Shown one piece after another: positions 26,379-34,372 of a stretch of 64,000 nucleotides of DNA. Origin of the DNA: Desemzia incerta (GTDB taxonomy: Bacteria; Bacillota; Bacilli; Lactobacillales; Carnobacteriaceae); contig NZ_FOXW01000006.1 of NCBI RefSeq assembly GCF_900115825.1, positions 78,340-142,339 of the forward strand. The letters run 5' to 3'. How positions within the stretch are numbered: the stretch's first letter is position 1; each line of letters begins with the position of its first letter. The notes below the pieces were generated by a model. The model saw only the letters and a list, made by a program, of their open reading frames with translations, was not told where the DNA came from and did not search any database. A program made the position numbers and the translations under genes.

Positions 26379-26518
26379 CGGCCATGAGCAACTATTTTTT
26401 CTCTCTCATGGCCGTCTTTGTTTCACTATTCAGCCATGAGGAGCCAAAATACAGTACTCATGGCTTATGTAACCCCTTTTTTCGGCCATGAGATCCTTTT
26501 TCTTGAGCACCATGGCCG
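26379..26518. repeat. Alternating inverted-repeat array, family B (six half-sites)
   Basis: Ten-base half-sites of the type CGGCCATGAG / CTCATGGCCG start at 26379, 26405, 26431, 26457, 26483 and 26509. Each is separated by exactly 16 nt of unrelated DNA, and orientation alternates. Same-orientation copies therefore repeat every 52 bp, the same period as family A although the sequence is unrelated. The array lies between the SDR-like gene and the beta-glucosidase terminator. Confidence 0.9.
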
Positions 26519-26560
26519 AAACAAGCCTTATTTGCCTGATGAAAACTCCATCTCTAAATA

Positions 26561-26596
26561 AAAAAGGAATGCAAATCAGATTTGCATTCCTTTTTG
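26561..26596. terminator. Terminator of the 6-phospho-beta-glucosidase gene
   Basis: AAAAAGGAATGCAAAT-CAG-ATTTGCATTCCTTTTT, a 16-bp perfect stem with A and T runs on its two sides. Bidirectional by structure. Confidence 0.85.
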
Positions 26597-26679
26597 TCCT
26601 AATCTTTAATTAATAGGCACGTAAACTAAGTTTCGATACTTCATCAACCATTTGTGCAAACGGATTGTTCTAAACAACC

Positions 26680-28119
<1,440 letters not shown>

Positions 28120-28186
28120 TCAAAGCCTAATTGCTTGGATATGCAGAATAGATTTCTATCCTATTATCAGTATACCCTTATCGAGG

Positions 28187-28201
28187 ATAAAACGCTTACT
28201 T
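28187..28201 (-). promoter_or_regulatory. Candidate cre (CcpA) site upstream of the beta-glucosidase gene
   Basis: AAGTAAGCGTTTTAT on the reverse strand matches 13 of 15 positions of the Gram-positive cre consensus, 80-95 nt before the start. A TATACT box follows it. The rest of 28202-28386 shows no further signal. Confidence 0.45.
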
Positions 28202-28387
28202 ATTTGCCGTGTTTTAGAAAATAATATATCTCATGTAATAATGTTCTTGCCATTTTTTCCATTTCCTTTACGTTTTTCATCTTATCTAAAAAGCTATAAA
28301 GATAGTGTTAATCTTTCAGGGATTTCTTTATGGTTTCTTCATACGAAGGTTAGGGGGGAATAAATTCAGGAGATTATTCATGTAAAA

Positions 28388-28440
28388 TAAACTTGACTTT
28401 AAGTCAAAACAACTTTACTATAAGTAAAACAAGCTTTACT
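28388..28440 (+). promoter_or_regulatory. Promoter with repeated operator-like sites before the small HTH gene
   Basis: TTGACT (28393), 17-bp spacer, TACTAT (28416). Imperfect palindromes TTGACTTTAAGTCAA and TTTACTATAAGTAAA, and a third half-site GCTTTACTTA, overlay the promoter at about 20-bp steps, as expected for autorepression by the HTH protein. Confidence 0.55.
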
Positions 28441-28457
28441 TAGGAGGCTGAATAAAC

Positions 28458-28676
28458 GTGAAACAGAGTAAAGTGTTGTCTAATAAAATTCCTCTTTTAA
28501 GGGCAGAACATAAGATGACACAAAAAGAATTGGCAGAAAAATCAGGTGTGAGCAGGCAAACCATCATTTCAATCGAAAAAAATAGGTACACTCCCTCTTT
28601 GACATTAGCTTTTGATATTGCAAATGTCTTTGGTGAAGGAATAGAAAATGTATTTGAGTATAAGGAGGAAAAATAA
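28458..28676 (+). CDS. Small XRE-family regulator (72 aa, YozG/YgzD-like)
   Basis: Compact Cro/CI-type protein consisting of the HTH domain only (MTQKELAEKSGVSRQTIISIEKNRYTPSLTLAFDIANVF). The start is GTG at 28458, with TAGGAGG ten bases upstream. Proteins of this type usually repress their own operon with an adjacent membrane-protein gene, and such a gene follows immediately. Confidence 0.85.
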   Translation: MKQSKVLSNKIPLLRAEHKMTQKELAEKSGVSRQTIISIEKNRYTPSLTLAFDIANVFGEGIENVFEYKEEK

Positions 28677-28677
28677 T

Positions 28678-28956
28678 ATGTTGTTTACAGTGGCTTCTAT
28701 TTTAATCATAATCAGTTTAGCTGTTTACCTAGCTTTCCTTGCAAATGAGGGAAAAGACGAACGAGGACAGGCTATTCTTTCAAAATCTAGTCGGATAGCT
28801 TTTATGGTTATTCTTTTAGGGTACATATTTCAAAGTTTTTATTTCCAATTTGCAAGTCCAACTATGGAACAAGTTAGAACGATGATTTACATTTGGATGG
28901 CACTTGTTTTTAGCAGCAATAGTCTAAGTATTAAGTTGCTTCAAAGAAAAATGTAA
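28678..28956 (+). CDS. Small multi-pass membrane protein (92 aa)
   Basis: Three predicted membrane helices (LFTVASILIIISLAVYLAFLA; IAFMVILLGYIFQSFYFQF; MIYIWMALVFSSNSLSIKLL). AAGGAGG lies 9 nt before the ATG at 28678, two bases past the HTH gene's stop. The HTH-plus-membrane pair is common in Firmicutes; its function is not known. Confidence 0.75.
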   Translation: MLFTVASILIIISLAVYLAFLANEGKDERGQAILSKSSRIAFMVILLGYIFQSFYFQFASPTMEQVRTMIYIWMALVFSSNSLSIKLLQRKM

Positions 28957-29013
28957 TCTCTGTTAAAGGTTTGCCTTCTTTCATTATGAAAGTTTACATC
29001 ATTCTCTTAACGC

Positions 29014-29058
29014 AAAAATACACCTAAAAGTAATTTTTCTACTTTTAGGTGTATTTTT
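29014..29058. terminator. Bidirectional terminator
   Basis: AAAAATACACCTAAAAGTA pairs with its complement over 19 bp with a 7-nt loop, overlapping the stop codon of the reverse-strand 64-aa gene. Confidence 0.85.
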
Positions 29059-29251
29059 ATAGCATCTTTTTATGTTTGTGTTTCTTCAAATGATTCAAAA
29101 CAACTTTGATGATTAATGACGACACTGCGACATAAACCAACCAAGTAATCAAAAAACTATTTAAAGTAAAATATCTAGGAACGAAATAAGGGTAACAAAA
29201 AAGAATGATAAGATTTATTGGAGCCACAATGTAATACATATATTTTTCCAT
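29057..29251 (-). CDS. Small membrane protein (64 aa)
   Basis: Two hydrophobic helices (YIVAPINLIILFCYPYFV and FLITWLVYVAVSSLIIKVVL) and a basic tail NHLKKHKHKK. No clear ribosome site precedes the ATG at 29251, and an alternative ATG lies 12 nt in. Family not recognised. It has a good shared terminator, which supports its being a gene. Confidence 0.5.
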   Translation of the reverse strand: MEKYMYYIVAPINLIILFCYPYFVPRYFTLNSFLITWLVYVAVSSLIIKVVLNHLKKHKHKKML

Positions 29252-29484
29252 ACTTAAAAACCAGCTAACTCTTTTTATTCGTTTAGTTTGCTACTATAGG
29301 TTTGATTTTTCTAGCTACTACAATAATATAGCACATAAAACTTATATGAGAAATCGTTTTCAAAAATAGTTGTTGTGCTTAATATTTACAAAATTATAAT
29401 TTCTTTATCTTAAAATAACCGACTCCTGTTTAATCTTAAGATTGAACTTATTTCTATTGGTCACTTTCGTTTTCTGCCCGCTCC

Positions 29485-29547
29485 TTTGCGTTCCCTATTT
29501 CCTAGATTATTTGAAAAAAGGGAACGCAAATTCAAATTACGTTCCCT
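29485..29547. repeat. Short alternating inverted repeat, family C (three half-sites)
   Basis: CGTTCCCT at 29489, its complement AGGGAACG at 29519 and CGTTCCCT again at 29540, with flanking TTTG/CAAA partly shared. Steps are 30 and 21 nt, a 51-bp period, close to the 31/21 pattern of family A. The gap 29252-29616 otherwise holds only the P-type ATPase terminator. Confidence 0.6.
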
Positions 29548-29566
29548 TAATGGTGAGTTCACTCCG

Positions 29567-29601
29567 AAAAAGACACGCAAACACAATTTGCGTGTCTTTT
29601 T
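29567..29601. terminator. Terminator of the P-type ATPase gene
   Basis: AAAAAGACACGCAAA-CACAA-TTTGCGTGTCTTTTT, a 15-bp perfect stem, 15 nt after the ATPase stop. Confidence 0.85.
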
Positions 29602-29616
29602 AAGCGTCAAATATCA

Positions 29617-31539
29617 TTAAAGGGTACGCAAAGGGGTTTTTACTACTTCATTTGAGCTGGAAGTGGTGTAACCAGACCGTCTTCTATTGCCGTTCAGTTG
29701 ATATCTCAACAATCGCATGCCGTTAAAGATAACGACTAAGATACTGCCCTCGTGCACCAACATTCCGATCGACATATTCATCCATTCACTGAAAAAGACG
29801 CTGGCCATTAAGACTGCGACCACTCCAACTGCGATAATGATGTTTTGTTTCATATTCCGCGCAGTAGCTTTCGTCAACCCCAACGCATGAGGCAAGCGGC
29901 TGAAGTCAGAGTTCATTAAGACTACATCCGACGTCTCGATTGCTACGTCTGTCCCTTTCCCCATCGCAATTCCGATATCGGCTAAAGCTAAAGATGGACT
30001 ATCGTTGACCCCGTCACCGACAAACGCGACGATTTGCCCTTGCTGCTGTAATTCTGCGATGTAAGCTGCTTTATCTTCCGGGAGCATATTTCCATGTGCT
30101 TCGGTCAACTCTAACTCGCGAGCTACTACATCCACCGTTCCTTGGTTGTCTCCTGAAAGAACGATTAGATTTTTCACGCCTAGCTGCTTCAACTCTTCTA
30201 AATCCTTTTTGACTCCTACGCGAACCTGATCGCGAATCCCCATCAGAATCTTCAATTCGCCATCGACCGCTGTCAACACCAGCGAATTGCCGTTTTTTCC
30301 AAATCGCCTGATATCTGCTTGTGCTTTTTGATCCATGAGCACGTGTTCTTGTTCCATCAATGCTGCATTCCCAACCGCTACTCGGTGACCGTTCACTTGA
30401 GCTGTGATACCGCCGCCTTTAACAACTTTTGTATCTTCTACTATCGAAAAAGTCGTTTCTCCTATTTCCTGCAGAACGGCTTTTGCGAGCGGATGATCGG
30501 ATTCCCGTTCTACACTGGCTAAATACCCAAGAACTTCCTCTGCCTGACCGTCGTAAAATTCCATTTCTGCCACAGCGGGGTTCCCTTGTGTCAACGTGCC
30601 CGTCTTATCAAATACAATCGTATCCACTCGGCTGAAGTCATGGATGACTTCACTTCCTTTGAGAAGAACTCCATTGCGCGCACCATTCCCAATGCCTGCA
30701 ACATTAGAAACAGGCACCCCGATGACTAAAGCCCCAGGACAGCCTAGTACCAAGATCGTGATCGCCAATTCGATATCTTGGCTGAACAGCCACACTGCAA
30801 AGGAAAGCACCAATACCGCCGGCGTATAGTATTTGGAAAAGCGATCGATAAAACGTTCCGCTTCCGACTTAGAATCTTGTGCTTCTTCCACCAGCTCAAT
30901 GATTTTCCCAAATGTCGTATCCTCGCCCACTCGATCGGCGCGAATTTGTAAAGTGCCGTTTTCTAAAATCGTTCCGGCATACACTTCAGCACCCGCCGTC
31001 TTGTTCACCGGCACCGATTCGCCCGTGATACTAGCCTCATTGATGTGGCCTTCTCCTGACAAGACGGTGCCATCTACTGGAACTTTAGCTCCCGTTTTGA
31101 CAAGTAGAATATCTCCTTCATCAACGGCATCTACCTCTACTTCTTCAAATGCTCCATCTTCCATTTGGCGCAGAGCACTTTCTGGTGCCATTTCCGTCAG
31201 CTCTTTGATCGCCGAACGAGTCTGATTCAATGTTCGCTGTTCCAAAAAATGCCCGAACAAAAATAAAAAGGTCACGATAGCTGATTCTTCATAGTTTTGG
31301 ATCAAGAAAGCCCCAATGACCGCAATAGTGACCAAAACATCGATGCTGACCACTTTCACTTTCAACGCTTGAACGGCTTGAATAGCAATCGGCGCAACTC
31401 CTAGAATAGATGCCACGATCAATGCTCCTTCAGAAACCCACACATTTTTTAACACAAAGTGGCTGAAGAATCCAATGATGATCAACATTCCACTGATCCA
31501 AGTAATCTTACTTTTCTTACTTAATACATACTGTTGCAT
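29617..31539 (-). CDS. P1B-type heavy-metal ATPase with CPG membrane motif
   Basis: Integral membrane pump of 640 aa, probably exporting a transition metal. Seen: membrane helices at both ends, actuator loop TGES (172-175), transport-site motif CPG (267-269) instead of the usual CPC or SPC, phosphorylation site DKTGTLT (D311), HP motif in ESDHPLAKA, and GDGVNDSPSLA. It lacks an N-terminal HMA domain; a separate HMA protein is encoded two genes upstream. The C-terminal HEGSILVVIFNGMRLLRY resembles zinc-type pumps. Metal specificity is undecided. It has its own FNR-type box and promoter. AGGAGGGG precedes the ATG. Confidence 0.9.
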   Translation of the reverse strand: MQQYVLSKKSKITWISGMLIIIGFFSHFVLKNVWVSEGALIVASILGVAPIAIQAVQALKVKVVSIDVLVTIAVIGAFLIQNYEESAIVTFLFLFGHFLEQRTLNQTRSAIKELTEMAPESALRQMEDGAFEEVEVDAVDEGDILLVKTGAKVPVDGTVLSGEGHINEASITGESVPVNKTAGAEVYAGTILENGTLQIRADRVGEDTTFGKIIELVEEAQDSKSEAERFIDRFSKYYTPAVLVLSFAVWLFSQDIELAITILVLGCPGALVIGVPVSNVAGIGNGARNGVLLKGSEVIHDFSRVDTIVFDKTGTLTQGNPAVAEMEFYDGQAEEVLGYLASVERESDHPLAKAVLQEIGETTFSIVEDTKVVKGGGITAQVNGHRVAVGNAALMEQEHVLMDQKAQADIRRFGKNGNSLVLTAVDGELKILMGIRDQVRVGVKKDLEELKQLGVKNLIVLSGDNQGTVDVVARELELTEAHGNMLPEDKAAYIAELQQQGQIVAFVGDGVNDSPSLALADIGIAMGKGTDVAIETSDVVLMNSDFSRLPHALGLTKATARNMKQNIIIAVGVVAVLMASVFFSEWMNMSIGMLVHEGSILVVIFNGMRLLRYQLNGNRRRSGYTTSSSNEVVKTPLRTL

Positions 31540-31570
31540 GATTTTCCCCTCCTATTTTATGGTTAAACCT

Positions 31571-31612
31571 AGTATAAAAGACTTCTTCAACTTAAAATTT
31601 GACTGCCATCAA
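31571..31612 (-). promoter_or_regulatory. FNR-type box and promoter in front of the P-type ATPase
   Basis: The reverse strand has TTGAT-GGCA-GTCAA (31599-31612, one mismatch to TTGAT-N4-ATCAA) and a -10 TATACT at 31571-31576. With transcription starting near 31564, the box centre (31605.5) is at -41.5, the class II activator position. No good -35 hexamer is present, which fits an activator-dependent promoter. Confidence 0.6.
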
Positions 31613-31641
31613 GTTTAAGAACCTTATTGCCTTTTAGCATA

Positions 31642-31671
31642 AAAAAGATTCCAGAAAACTTTCTGGAATCC
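31642..31671 (-). terminator. Hairpin between the 97-aa gene and the ATPase gene
   Basis: On the reverse strand GATTCCAGAAA pairs with TTTCTGGAATC and is followed by TTTTTTATG. It lies 11 nt after the 97-aa gene's stop and would limit readthrough into the ATPase gene, which has its own promoter. Confidence 0.75.
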
Positions 31672-31681
31672 ACAAGATGGG

Positions 31682-31975
31682 TCACGCCTGATAAGCTCGA
31701 TCTATCTCCGAAAGCATGTTGTACACTGCTGCATACGTTTCACACACATCGTCAGGAACAGCGTACTGATTTGTGACCTCGCGTAATTTTGAAAACTCTG
31801 TATCCAAATTGGGACTCGCAATCCCTGCTGCTTGTGTTTTTTCCTTTATCTTACTAAACAATTCCCGCACTTCAAATGCTTCAGGATGGTTCTTTCCATG
31901 TGCACGAGTGATTGCTGACGTGAACAAATCTAATTGTTTAAAATGGTTGTTTGCGACTTCCTTAAATGCTGTCAT
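31682..31975 (-). CDS. Small helical protein (97 aa), possibly Ric/hemerythrin-like
   Basis: All-helical product with His-rich N-terminal part (NNHFKQLDLF, ITRAHGKNHPEAFEVRELF) and a VPDDVCETYAAVYNMLSEIDRAY end. The pattern recalls short Lactobacillales proteins annotated as iron-sulfur-cluster-repair (Ric/ScdA) or HHE proteins, but I cannot confirm that by eye. AAGGA lies 8 nt before the ATG. It sits between the HMA gene and the ATPase gene under an FNR-type box, which would fit a role under low oxygen or nitrosative stress. Confidence 0.6.
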   Translation of the reverse strand: MTAFKEVANNHFKQLDLFTSAITRAHGKNHPEAFEVRELFSKIKEKTQAAGIASPNLDTEFSKLREVTNQYAVPDDVCETYAAVYNMLSEIDRAYQA

Positions 31976-32006
31976 AATAAGGTTCCTTCTTTCTTGAATA
32001 ATAGTT

Positions 32007-32240
32007 TTAAGCAGATTTAACGGTTGTTTTAAGGACTGGATAACCCAAGTCTACAATCGCTTTTTCGATTTCATTGATAGAAAGGATCTGTTCGTCAAAT
32101 TCCGTTTTTACTTTACTGGAATTAAATAAAACTTTGACGCTTTCTTTGTCGATCCCCTTCAATCCTTTTACAGCACTCTCGATTTTTTGCAGGCAGCTTG
32201 GACAAGATAAGGTTTCTAAAGTCAAAACAGCTTTTGTCAT
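32007..32240 (-). CDS. HMA-domain metal-binding protein (77 aa)
   Basis: Cytoplasmic metallochaperone-like protein consisting of one HMA (ferredoxin-like) domain with the metal-binding LSCPSC at residues 11-16 and the family ending ILSINEIEKAIVDLGYPV. A longer open frame to 32600 overlaps cadD and has no start signal; AAGGAG precedes the ATG at 32240. Since the ATPase downstream lacks its own HMA domain, this may be its chaperone. Confidence 0.88.
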   Translation of the reverse strand: MTKAVLTLETLSCPSCLQKIESAVKGLKGIDKESVKVLFNSSKVKTEFDEQILSINEIEKAIVDLGYPVLKTTVKSA

Positions 32241-32299
32241 GATGCATTTCTCCTTTATCGTTTTATTTGCAGAAGAGGATTTCTCTTCCTTACATCTGC

Positions 32300-32349
32300 A
32301 GTATAGCCAATTTGGTTGAATCAAAACTTGATCCTTATCAAGTTTTGAT
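32300..32349 (-). promoter_or_regulatory. FNR-type operator and promoter of the HMA operon
   Basis: A perfect 30-bp dyad (13-bp arms, CCTT/AAGG centre, 32320-32349) contains TTGAT-N4-ATCAA, the full consensus for FNR/FLP-type regulators. A -10 TATACT lies at 32300-32305, giving a start near 32293; the box centre at 32334.5 is then at -41.5. No -35 consensus is needed for such a class II promoter. Confidence 0.75.
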
Positions 32350-32361
32350 AGTTTTCCTAAA

Positions 32362-32409
32362 ATAAAGAAACGACCTCCCAGATCTGTCTGGTGAGGCCGT
32401 TTCACATTT
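32362..32409. terminator. cadD terminator
   Basis: Stem GAAACG-(G)CCTC-CCAGA / TCTGG-GAGG-CGTTTC with two mismatches, then TTTATTTT on the reverse strand. It lies just after the cadD stop and isolates it from the FNR-controlled promoter. Confidence 0.8.
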
Positions 32410-32415
32410 TTTGAA

Positions 32416-33051
32416 TCAGGCAAACAAGTTGAGCAGTGCTTGAAAAGTTCCACTCTCTGCCATAATATATAGTCCCAATCCGATAAAGACAACCGGGACA
32501 ATGATCCGTTCATACTTTTCAAGCGTTTCAGAGACAAAAGAGACTTTTGCCAGTCGATAACTGATATAACAAAGAAGTGCAATCGAAATAGCAAATACAA
32601 CTAGAGCTACTCCAATTTCTAGAGCTGACAGAGCGGTAAAGTAAGGAATGTAAATGCCTAGATTATCGCCACCTGAAGCAATCGTTATTAAAGCTACCGT
32701 CCAAAATAAACGGCTTGTGTCTCGAGTTTCCAGCTTTTCAACTACTTCATCTTCTTCTTCTTCTTCCTCCTCACCCACTAAGGCAACTCGCACCCCTAAA
32801 TAAATCGGAATTAGCCCCAGAAGCCCGATCACCCAATCTTGAGGAATAAAGTTCAATACATATGCAGCAAATAAACTTACTGCCACTAAGATTCCTGTGC
32901 CGAGATATTGTCCCCAATAGATTTGACGGACACCTTTTTTGGTATAACTTTGCGAAAAAATAATCAATAGGATAAATAGATAATCAATACTCGTGGAAAT
33001 ATAAACAGCTATAGCTGTAAAAATACTTTGCAACAAACTTGTTTCCTCCAA
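32416..33051 (-). CDS. cadD: CadD-family cadmium resistance transporter
   Basis: Membrane protein of 211 aa with five or six helices. It starts with the family segment AIAVYISTSIDYLFILLIIFSQ and has YWGQYLGTGILV and ITIASGGDNLGIYIPYF, the conserved acidic-glycine motif of CadD. A run of eight Glu/Asp residues (about 94-104) marks a cytoplasmic loop. It is 12 nt downstream of cadC and controlled by it. CadD proteins confer modest cadmium efflux; the precise ion here is inferred from family. Confidence 0.9.
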   Translation of the reverse strand: MEETSLLQSIFTAIAVYISTSIDYLFILLIIFSQSYTKKGVRQIYWGQYLGTGILVAVSLFAAYVLNFIPQDWVIGLLGLIPIYLGVRVALVGEEEEEEEDEVVEKLETRDTSRLFWTVALITIASGGDNLGIYIPYFTALSALEIGVALVVFAISIALLCYISYRLAKVSFVSETLEKYERIIVPVVFIGLGLYIMAESGTFQALLNLFA

Positions 33052-33063
33052 ACTAAAATTTCA

Positions 33064-33417
33064 TCATTTTGTTTCTGACATCTTGAAAAAAGCACGAATA
33101 GTCGAATGCACTTCTTCATTCGCTATAGAATAATAAACCATTTTTCCATCTTGCCGCGCTTTTGTCATTCCCTGCTTTTTTAAAAATCGTAAGTGGTGTG
33201 ACGTTGTAGCTATACTTGCATCTAATACAGCCGCCAGATCACAAACACACATTTCCTTATACGTTTCTAAAGCATAAAATATCTTAATCCTAGATATGTC
33301 TCCAAAGCATCTCCCTAATGCAAGTAAACGTGAAAAGTCGTTTTCGTCCAATCTATTTTTTACATTTTCTACTTTTTCTTTATGTACGATATTCGCTTTA
33401 CAAACTTCTATACTCAT
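33064..33417 (-). CDS. cadC: ArsR/SmtB-family metal sensor CadC
   Basis: Winged-helix repressor of 117 aa that leaves DNA when Cd/Pb/Zn binds. The metal site is the CVCDL motif (about residues 55-58) plus an N-terminal Cys (MSIEVCK, C6), as in staphylococcal CadC; the recognition helix is SIATTSHHLRFLKKQGM. A GTG nine bases upstream is in frame, but AGAGGTG fits the ATG at 33417 better. It sits first in an operon with cadD. Confidence 0.92.
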   Translation of the reverse strand: MSIEVCKANIVHKEKVENVKNRLDENDFSRLLALGRCFGDISRIKIFYALETYKEMCVCDLAAVLDASIATTSHHLRFLKKQGMTKARQDGKMVYYSIANEEVHSTIRAFFKMSETK

Positions 33418-33431
33418 TTTCTCCACCTCTC

Positions 33432-33483
33432 ATTCAAACTTTCATTTGAATGAAGTATATCTCTTGAATTATCCTTTTGTCAA
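33432..33483 (-). promoter_or_regulatory. cadC promoter and operator
   Basis: TTGACA (33478-33483), 18-bp spacer, TATACT (33454-33459) on the reverse strand. Directly downstream at 33432-33451 is the dyad ATTCAAA-N5..6-TTTGAAT, close to the known CadC operator pattern, placed over the transcription start. Confidence 0.75.
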
Positions 33484-33529
33484 TCGCCTCAACATGCCTA
33501 GTTTTCTTCTATCAGCACTGAAAGACGTC

Positions 33530-33566
33530 ACAAAAAAATCGTGCTGAAAGTCTGCACGATTTTTTG
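33530..33566. terminator. Terminator after the yibE/yibF operon
   Basis: AAAAAATCGTGC-TGAAAGTCT-GCACGATTTTTT, a 12-bp perfect stem, 24 nt after the reverse-strand stop at 33590. Confidence 0.85.
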
Positions 33567-33589
33567 ACCTATCAAATATTTCTCTACTG

Positions 33590-34372
33590 TTATTCTGCCT
33601 CTCCGGAACGAACCTTGTCTTTGTATTTGACCATACTATACGCTGAAAGCCATGCTGTAATCGGGATGATCAAAATAGCACCCGTTCCTGTATAAAAAAT
33701 CGACATGGCTTCAGACGCGAACACTTTCGAATTTAAAACCTCGCCTAAAGAGTAGCCTAAATCCTTAAACCAAATAATCAGAGCCAGATAACCGCCGATG
33801 AAAGCAAAGAATAACGTGTTTGTCGTTGTCCCAAGGATATCTTTTCCAACTGTCATCCCGGACTTGAATAATTGGTACCGATCTAAAGTCGGATTGTGAA
33901 AGTAGATTTCGTTCATCGCAGAAGAAATCGAGATGGCTGTATCGGTTATAGCTCCGATCGTTCCCATGATGATCGTACAGATGATGATGTCGCCAAAATC
34001 GATCCCGACATAAAATGAAAACGACAGCAGCTCTTCAATTTCTTCTATCCCAAACCCTTGAATTTTAGACTTCTCTACCAATACAAAAACAGCGAAAATC
34101 AACAAAATCAACGTAAGAATCGTTGAAACAAAGGCCGTAAGAGACTTAAAATTAAACTGATTGATGTAAAATAAATTAATGCAGCTGATCAATATACAAG
34201 CAATGATCGTTAGAAGAATCGGATTGATTGCTTGGTCTGTCATAAGAATGATAGTAACCAGCATGATCCCGAAGTTGAAGAACAACGCCAGAAAAGAGCG
34301 CGTCCCTTTTTCCCCGCCGATCACTTTCATGAGGACAAATAAAATCAGTGCCAACAAAATCAGTACATTCAT
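33590..34372 (-). CDS. YibE/F-family membrane protein (distal gene)
   Basis: Protein of 260 aa with six to seven predicted helices and the YibE/F segments MGTIGAITDTAISISSAMNEI and GMTVGKDILGTTTNTLFFAFIGGYLAL. Its ATG overlaps the stop of the upstream paralogue by 4 nt (ATGA), implying translational coupling and probably a heteromeric complex. Function is unknown. Confidence 0.85.
   Translation of the reverse strand: MNVLILLALILFVLMKVIGGEKGTRSFLALFFNFGIMLVTIILMTDQAINPILLTIIACILISCINLFYINQFNFKSLTAFVSTILTLILLIFAVFVLVEKSKIQGFGIEEIEELLSFSFYVGIDFGDIIICTIIMGTIGAITDTAISISSAMNEIYFHNPTLDRYQLFKSGMTVGKDILGTTTNTLFFAFIGGYLALIIWFKDLGYSLGEVLNSKVFASEAMSIFYTGTGAILIIPITAWLSAYSMVKYKDKVRSGEAE

Noticed and set aside
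32241..32600. N-terminal extension of the HMA protein frame
   Set aside because: It overlaps cadD and the FNR-type promoter and lacks a ribosome site; the ATG at 32240 gives a standard HMA protein.
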